From Methanobacteriota archaeon (GTDB lineage: Archaea > Thermoplasmatota > Poseidoniia > Poseidoniales > Poseidoniaceae): a DNA stretch of 8,712 bases. A model generated the notes under the pieces. The model did not search any database. It saw only the letters and a list, made by a program, of their open reading frames with translations, and was not told the origin of the DNA. The translations under genes were made by a program, and so were the position numbers. Below, in pieces: positions 5,871-8,712 of the stretch (its first letter is position 1; each line of letters opens with the position of its first letter). The stretch spans positions 26,122 through 34,833 of the forward strand of contig PBXE01000004.1 in assembly GCA_002727485.1 (NCBI GenBank). The letters run 5' to 3'.

Positions 5871-7193
5871 CTAGTCAAAGTCTAGGTCGATTTTACCACT
5901 ATCTCTGCGCCCTTCTCTATATGCTTCAATCGCGGCTCTAGCAATTGCTTCTGGGTCATTGATAATTTGCTTGTCAATTTTATCTCCATTGAATAAGTTA
6001 TCACCAACCATTACAGAGTCTTGTAGAGATAATTCCTTGTCTCCAGAATTTTTATTTTCTTCAACAATTTTTTCCATATTTTTTGTGATCTCTTGAATAC
6101 TCTCTAGTTCAACCTTTTTCTCATCTAATTCGATTTCTAATCCCTTGACTTTATCTCGGGTTTCATCTAGTTCTTGCCGTAAGAAAGCCGCCTCTGCTTT
6201 TGCCGCCTCCATTTCTTTGGCAAGTGCCTTCAAGACATCATCTGCTGAAGCAGGCTCAGTTGATAATTTACTAACTCTTTTTTCTTCAACATCTTCCGCT
6301 TGCTTTCTTACACTTGGTGGTAGAATTGAATCGTCTTCACCTTCATATTCTGCGAATAAATATTTGACCACTGTGCTGCCTGCTATAGTGTTTAAGAGTA
6401 ATAATGAAATCAATATGAAAGCCTGAAAATCTTCGCGCGGCCCCATATTTTCGCCCCATTTCTTGTTCGGTGCTTCAGTTGCCAATTCATTGAAATAACT
6501 CCCAAGACTGATGAATGTCCATATCATAAGTAGAGCAGAAATTGCATAAATCAAAATTATAATTCGTTCATCACTCTTACTCGGTTTTGAAATCGGTACT
6601 GCCTCTGGAAGGCGAATTCTTCCTCTGATGACTCCATTTGGATCCATCGCTAACCTTCTTAAAATCGGCCTCAACTTTTTTTCTGAGTCTCGTAAATTTT
6701 TATTATGTGTTTTTCGTCGATTCGAAGCGACCCTTATCCCCATTATCATGAATAGACAACTACACAAATAAGTCATCCAGAATACAGAACCGTTAGGTGA
6801 AATTATTGTTGGAATATTATCTCCAACTACTATTCCCATATCAGCATCAGTGAAAATAAAATCAGCAATAACAGTATCCCAACTGCTACCCATTCGATTA
6901 CTTCGATTTTCTTCGTTGTAATCATGAACGGCATAACTCCATTCTGAAAGGCATGTTAAACTAATCATAATCAAGATGAAAATTGAAATAGATACAGCAA
7001 ATAATGATATTGGCCCGGGTGGCTTGTTTAAGATGCGTGAATTTGAGGAAGGATTTGTATAGAAACTTCTGTGAACAACAGTTGTTGTAGTGACTTTTTT
7101 CGGTTTCTTTGAACCTCCAAACCAAAAAATGTATATTATGTAAAAAATGAAAAATCCGAAAACAAGAAGTTCCACACCACTCAAATTCTCCAT
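5871..7193 (-). CDS. Five-helix membrane protein with cytoplasmic coiled coil and conserved-looking tail, function unknown
   Basis: A 440-residue protein that I do not recognise (441 if the first of two tandem ATGs, 7196, is used). Hydrophobic segments lie at about 9-27, 62-83, 138-157, 211-231 and 257-279 (numbered from the upstream ATG). Basic loops (KKPKK after TM1; the Arg/Lys-rich 158-182) indicate an outside N-terminus and inside C-terminus. Residues 320-383 are a charged heptad-like coiled coil rich in Ala, Glu and Lys. The end (SLQDSVMVGDNLFNG, then NDPEAIARAAIEAYREG and an acidic finish) looks like a separate small module. Such an architecture suggests scaffolding or assembly at the membrane, but that is inference. 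GGGG (7201-7204) is 7 nt before ATG 7193, which favours that start, and a TATA-like box lies 36 nt upstream. It sits between dut and lipB without a metabolic link to either. Confidence 0.75.
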   Translation of the reverse strand: MENLSGVELLVFGFFIFYIIYIFWFGGSKKPKKVTTTTVVHRSFYTNPSSNSRILNKPPGPISLFAVSISIFILIMISLTCLSEWSYAVHDYNEENRSNRMGSSWDTVIADFIFTDADMGIVVGDNIPTIISPNGSVFWMTYLCSCLFMIMGIRVASNRRKTHNKNLRDSEKKLRPILRRLAMDPNGVIRGRIRLPEAVPISKPSKSDERIIILIYAISALLMIWTFISLGSYFNELATEAPNKKWGENMGPREDFQAFILISLLLLNTIAGSTVVKYLFAEYEGEDDSILPPSVRKQAEDVEEKRVSKLSTEPASADDVLKALAKEMEAAKAEAAFLRQELDETRDKVKGLEIELDEKKVELESIQEITKNMEKIVEENKNSGDKELSLQDSVMVGDNLFNGDKIDKQIINDPEAIARAAIEAYREGRRDSGKIDLDFD

Positions 7194-7228
7194 CATCTAT
7201 CCCCTTAGTTACATATTTGTTGTAGATT

Positions 7229-7236
7229 GTATATAA
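7229..7236 (-). promoter_or_regulatory. TATA-like box upstream of the five-helix membrane protein gene
   Basis: The minus strand reads TTATATAC here, in the 54-nt gap after dut. An archaeal start site about 25 nt downstream would fall near 7207. That leaves a leader of a dozen bases that just includes the GGGG ribosome site. The geometry fits an internal promoter for the membrane protein and the genes after it. The region is AT-rich, so chance matches are possible. Confidence 0.4.
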
Positions 7237-7250
7237 TACTCTTGTACGAA

Positions 7251-7700
7251 TTAAAATTGTCCGGATGAACCGAATCCACCTTTTCCACGTTCTGTTTGGC
7301 CCAAATTCTCATATTCAGTTTCTATAATTTCAACACTTGGTACTGGTGCAAATAACATTTGTGCTACCCTTTCCCCCGCACTTACAGTAAATGATTCACC
7401 TTCACCAATCCAAGTTGCTAGCACCATTAACTCTCCACGGTAATCCGAATCTATTGTTCCAATTCCATTCGGCATTATCATTCCTTTTTTCCCTAAAGAA
7501 GAACGGCATCTGATTTGCCCTTCCCATCCTTCAGGTATTGCAACTGCCAATCCAGTTTTGATCATTGAGCTTTTTCTTCTCTCGATTATTGTTTCCTCTA
7601 AAGCGTAAAGATCCCAACCTGCAGCTTGTGGAGAGCCTTGGGTTGGAAGTTTGGCCTGTTGTGATAATTTGGCAAACTCAACTTGCAATTTTTCTCTCAT
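7251..7700 (-). CDS. dut: Deoxyuridine 5'-triphosphate nucleotidohydrolase (trimeric dUTPase)
   Basis: A 149-residue trimeric dUTPase, which hydrolyses dUTP to dUMP and pyrophosphate, keeping uracil out of DNA and feeding thymidylate synthesis. The five family motifs occur in order: AGWDLYA (27-33), CRSSLGKKG (65-73), NGIGTIDSDYRGEL with the catalytic aspartate, GERVAQMLFAP, and the Gly-rich C-terminal arm RGKGGFGSSG that closes over the active site. The full set and normal length indicate an active enzyme, distinct from the archaeal dCTP deaminase/dUTPase fusion type, which carries different motifs. The ATG at 7700 has no Shine-Dalgarno, so a leaderless or short-leader mRNA is possible. It is divergent from nrdB across a 272-nt gap and is the first gene of the leftward run. 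Confidence 0.95.
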   Translation of the reverse strand: MREKLQVEFAKLSQQAKLPTQGSPQAAGWDLYALEETIIERRKSSMIKTGLAVAIPEGWEGQIRCRSSLGKKGMIMPNGIGTIDSDYRGELMVLATWIGEGESFTVSAGERVAQMLFAPVPSVEIIETEYENLGQTERGKGGFGSSGQF

Positions 7701-7737
7701 AATTGTAGGTGAGTGATTGAGGTTATTGACTGTTATC

Positions 7738-7746
7738 TAAAGTATA
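7738..7746 (-). promoter_or_regulatory. Candidate TATA-like box for dut
   Basis: The minus strand reads TATACTTTA, 38-46 nt before the dut ATG. A start about 25 nt downstream would give a leader of some 16 nt without a Shine-Dalgarno site. A second AT-rich option, CCTATATTTCC (7769-7779), lies further up. Neither can be chosen from sequence alone. Confidence 0.3.
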
Positions 7747-7751
7747 GATTT

Positions 7752-7762
7752 ACTTACTAAGT
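7752..7762. repeat. Short perfect palindrome in the dut/nrdB intergenic region (possible operator)
   Basis: ACTTA-C-TAAGT is a perfect 5+1+5 inverted repeat. It lies just upstream of the candidate dut TATA box and could be a regulator site. It is short for an operator and no second copy was found in this window's intergenic regions. Confidence 0.2.
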
Positions 7763-7815
7763 GCAGTGGAAATATAGGCAGGATAAAAATAATTTTGATT
7801 TCTTTTTTCAACCTG

Positions 7816-7824
7816 TTATAAAAG
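7816..7824 (+). promoter_or_regulatory. Candidate TATA box for nrdB
   Basis: TTATAAAAG is the best TATA-like sequence on the plus strand before nrdB. A start about 25 nt downstream would fall near 7843-7847, giving a leader of about 130 nt. A closer alternative, ATTATACA at 7911-7918, would give a leader of about 32 nt and cannot be excluded. A TTGCA repeat (7837-7841 and 7845-7849) lies at the start site predicted from the first box. Confidence 0.35.
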
Positions 7825-7902
7825 GGTGGTTTTGGCTTGCACTATTGCATTTTCCAACTGTTGATAAACGTCCTAAAACCTGTGTTTCCTAAGGAGCGAG
7901 CA

Positions 7903-7921
7903 GGGGTATCATTATACACCC
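7903..7921 (+). other. Potential hairpin in the nrdB leader
   Basis: GGGGTAT can pair with ATAC-CCC around a CATT loop, with one bulged A (7918), giving seven base pairs. It is followed by AGAAGAAAAT rather than a T run, so it is not an intrinsic terminator. It may be a leader RNA structure or may coincide with an alternative TATA box. Confidence 0.3.
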
Positions 7922-7960
7922 TATCGAACGAGAAGAAAATCCGGCGCGATTCGACAAGTG

Positions 7961-7966
7961 AGGTGA
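7961..7966 (+). promoter_or_regulatory. Shine-Dalgarno site of nrdB
   Basis: AGGTGA lies 6 nt before the ATG at 7973 and is among the strongest ribosome-binding sites in the window, in contrast to the SD-less dut start across the gap. It fixes the nrdB start. Confidence 0.7.
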
Positions 7967-7972
7967 AGTGAT

Positions 7973-8712
7973 ATGGTAATAGAGCATAGTTTAAAAGGGT
8001 CCGATGATAGTGAAATTGATTTGTCTATGGAACACATAGAACCGATGCTTCAGGAGAATATGAATCGATTTGTTTTATTCCCTATCCAACATGCAGAGAT
8101 TTGGGAGATGTATAAACTCCATGCTGCTGCATTTTGGACTGCTGAAGAAATAGATTTGGCAGAGGATGCGAAAGACTGGAAAAAATTAAACGATAATGAA
8201 AGACATTTTCTAAAACACGTTCTTGCATTTTTTGCTGCAAGCGACGGAATTGTAAATGAGAACCTTGTTACAAATTTCGCTGATGAAGTCCAATGGCCCG
8301 AAGCGCGATGCTTCTATGGATTCCAAATTATGATGGAGAATATCCATGCTGAGACTTATTCATTATTGATAGATGCATATATTGATGATCCAATTGAAAA
8401 AGATCACTTGTTCAATGCACTAGAAACAGTTCCTTCTGTTAAGAAGAAAGGAACATGGGCATTAAAATGGCTTTCTAGAAAGAAGGGAACTTTTGCCCAG
8501 AGGCTGGTTGCATTCGCTGCCGTTGAAGGCATATTTTTCTCAGGCTCTTTTTGTGCGATATTTTGGTTAAAGAAGAGAGGTCTTATGCCAGGTTTGACAT
8601 TCTCCAATGAGTTGATTTCTAGGGACGAAGGTCTACATTGTGATTTTGCTTGCCTACTACACAATCAACTTATTCGCGGAGCTGGCGAAAATGTCATTCA
8701 CAGAATTATTTC
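7973..8712 (+). CDS. nrdB: Class I ribonucleoside-diphosphate reductase small subunit (R2), 3' truncated by window end
   Basis: The first 246 residues of an R2 subunit, which makes the diiron-tyrosyl radical used by the large subunit to reduce ribonucleotides to deoxyribonucleotides. The frame is open without a stop to the last base. All six metal ligands are visible: D91 ([10 protein letters not shown]), E122 and H125 ([10 protein letters not shown]), E185 (AVEGIFFSG), E219 and H222 (SRDEGLH). Y129 holds the place of the radical tyrosine, which indicates a class Ia-type enzyme rather than a radical-less variant. The runs [25 protein letters not shown] and [16 protein letters not shown] closely resemble eukaryotic R2 and are unlike the E. 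coli form. The C-terminal tail that docks to R1 lies outside the window. The gene diverges from dut. Strong SD AGGTGA supports the start. Confidence 0.96.
   Translation, partial: MVIEHSLKGSDDSEIDLSMEHIEPMLQENMNRFVLFPIQHAEIWEMYKLHAAAFWTAEEIDLAEDAKDWKKLNDNERHFLKHVLAFFAASDGIVNENLVTNFADEVQWPEARCFYGFQIMMENIHAETYSLLIDAYIDDPIEKDHLFNALETVPSVKKKGTWALKWLSRKKGTFAQRLVAFAAVEGIFFSGSFCAIFWLKKRGLMPGLTFSNELISRDEGLHCDFACLLHNQLIRGAGENVIHRII

Noticed and set aside
6145..6426. Ser/Ala-rich plus-strand frame opposite the coiled coil
   Set aside because: Its Ser/Ala-rich content is the expected mirror of a Glu/Lys/Ala coiled coil; there is no independent evidence.
7924..7954. TCGAA/TTCGA pairing around a 21-nt loop before nrdB
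   Set aside because: Only five base pairs with a long loop and no extension; expected by chance.
7893..7961. Possible upstream ORF in the nrdB leader after AAGGAG, ending at TGA 7959-7961
   Set aside because: The frame is open from a TAA at 7890-7892 but contains no ATG, GTG or TTG start codon, so a leader peptide is not supported.
7701..7972. NrdR-box-like regulation of ribonucleotide reductase
   Set aside because: I looked for the bacterial NrdR pattern (ACACWATATATWGTGT) and saw no convincing match.
8404..8664. Minus-strand frame opposite nrdB
   Set aside because: It lies entirely over conserved R2 sequence, including metal-ligand codons.
1..8712. Mobile element, phage, toxin-antitoxin, CRISPR or defence island
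   Set aside because: No transposase, integrase, terminal repeats, spaced direct repeats, tRNA-flanked junction or defence-type domain was seen; the genes are intact metabolic or housekeeping types.

Overview
The window looks like ordinary chromosome from an AT-rich, aerobic, heterotrophic archaeon. My best guess is a marine Euryarchaeon of the Marine Group II/III (Poseidoniia/Thermoplasmatota) type. The archaeal signs are a DUF2116-like membrane-anchored zinc ribbon, TATA-like boxes upstream of several starts, and a mixture of Shine-Dalgarno and SD-less starts. Several enzymes are of bacterial or eukaryotic type (FolB, LipB, parvulin, a eukaryote-like class I ribonucleotide reductase R2), a mixture common in these marine archaea. 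The taxonomic call is inference. I saw no rRNA, tRNA, CRISPR array, insertion sequence, integrase or phage gene.

Layout. Positions 1-343 (+ strand) hold the last 23 codons of an unidentified gene and a small zinc-ribbon/transmembrane protein. This pair converges, with only 2 nt between stop codons, on a long leftward run of nine genes (346-7700, - strand). In transcription order these are dUTPase (dut); a five-helix membrane protein with a cytoplasmic coiled coil; octanoyltransferase lipB; a PLP aminotransferase; flavin prenyltransferase ubiX; a SAP-TM-M28 membrane metallopeptidase; a minimal parvulin prolyl isomerase; dihydroneopterin aldolase folB; and an orphan cysteine-rich protein. Spacing is 4 to about 58 nt, so at least the lower part is probably co-transcribed. 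A TATA-like box before the membrane protein suggests a second internal promoter. A 272-nt divergent intergenic region (7701-7972) separates dut from nrdB, the class Ia-type ribonucleotide reductase small subunit, which runs rightward off the window end.

How the genes fit together. dut and nrdB both shape the dNTP pool (dUMP supply and dUTP removal; ribonucleotide reduction), and their head-to-head arrangement suggests shared control. The rest of the run is cofactor and housekeeping metabolism: lipoylation (lipB), prenylated FMN (ubiX), folate (folB), an aminotransferase of unknown substrate, protein folding (parvulin) and surface peptide degradation (M28). No single pathway links them all.

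I do not see a clear new defence or mobile system. The items most worth a second look are the SAP-TM-M28 fusion, the five-TM coiled-coil protein with a conserved-looking tail, and the bacterial-type LipB and FolB in what appears to be an archaeon.
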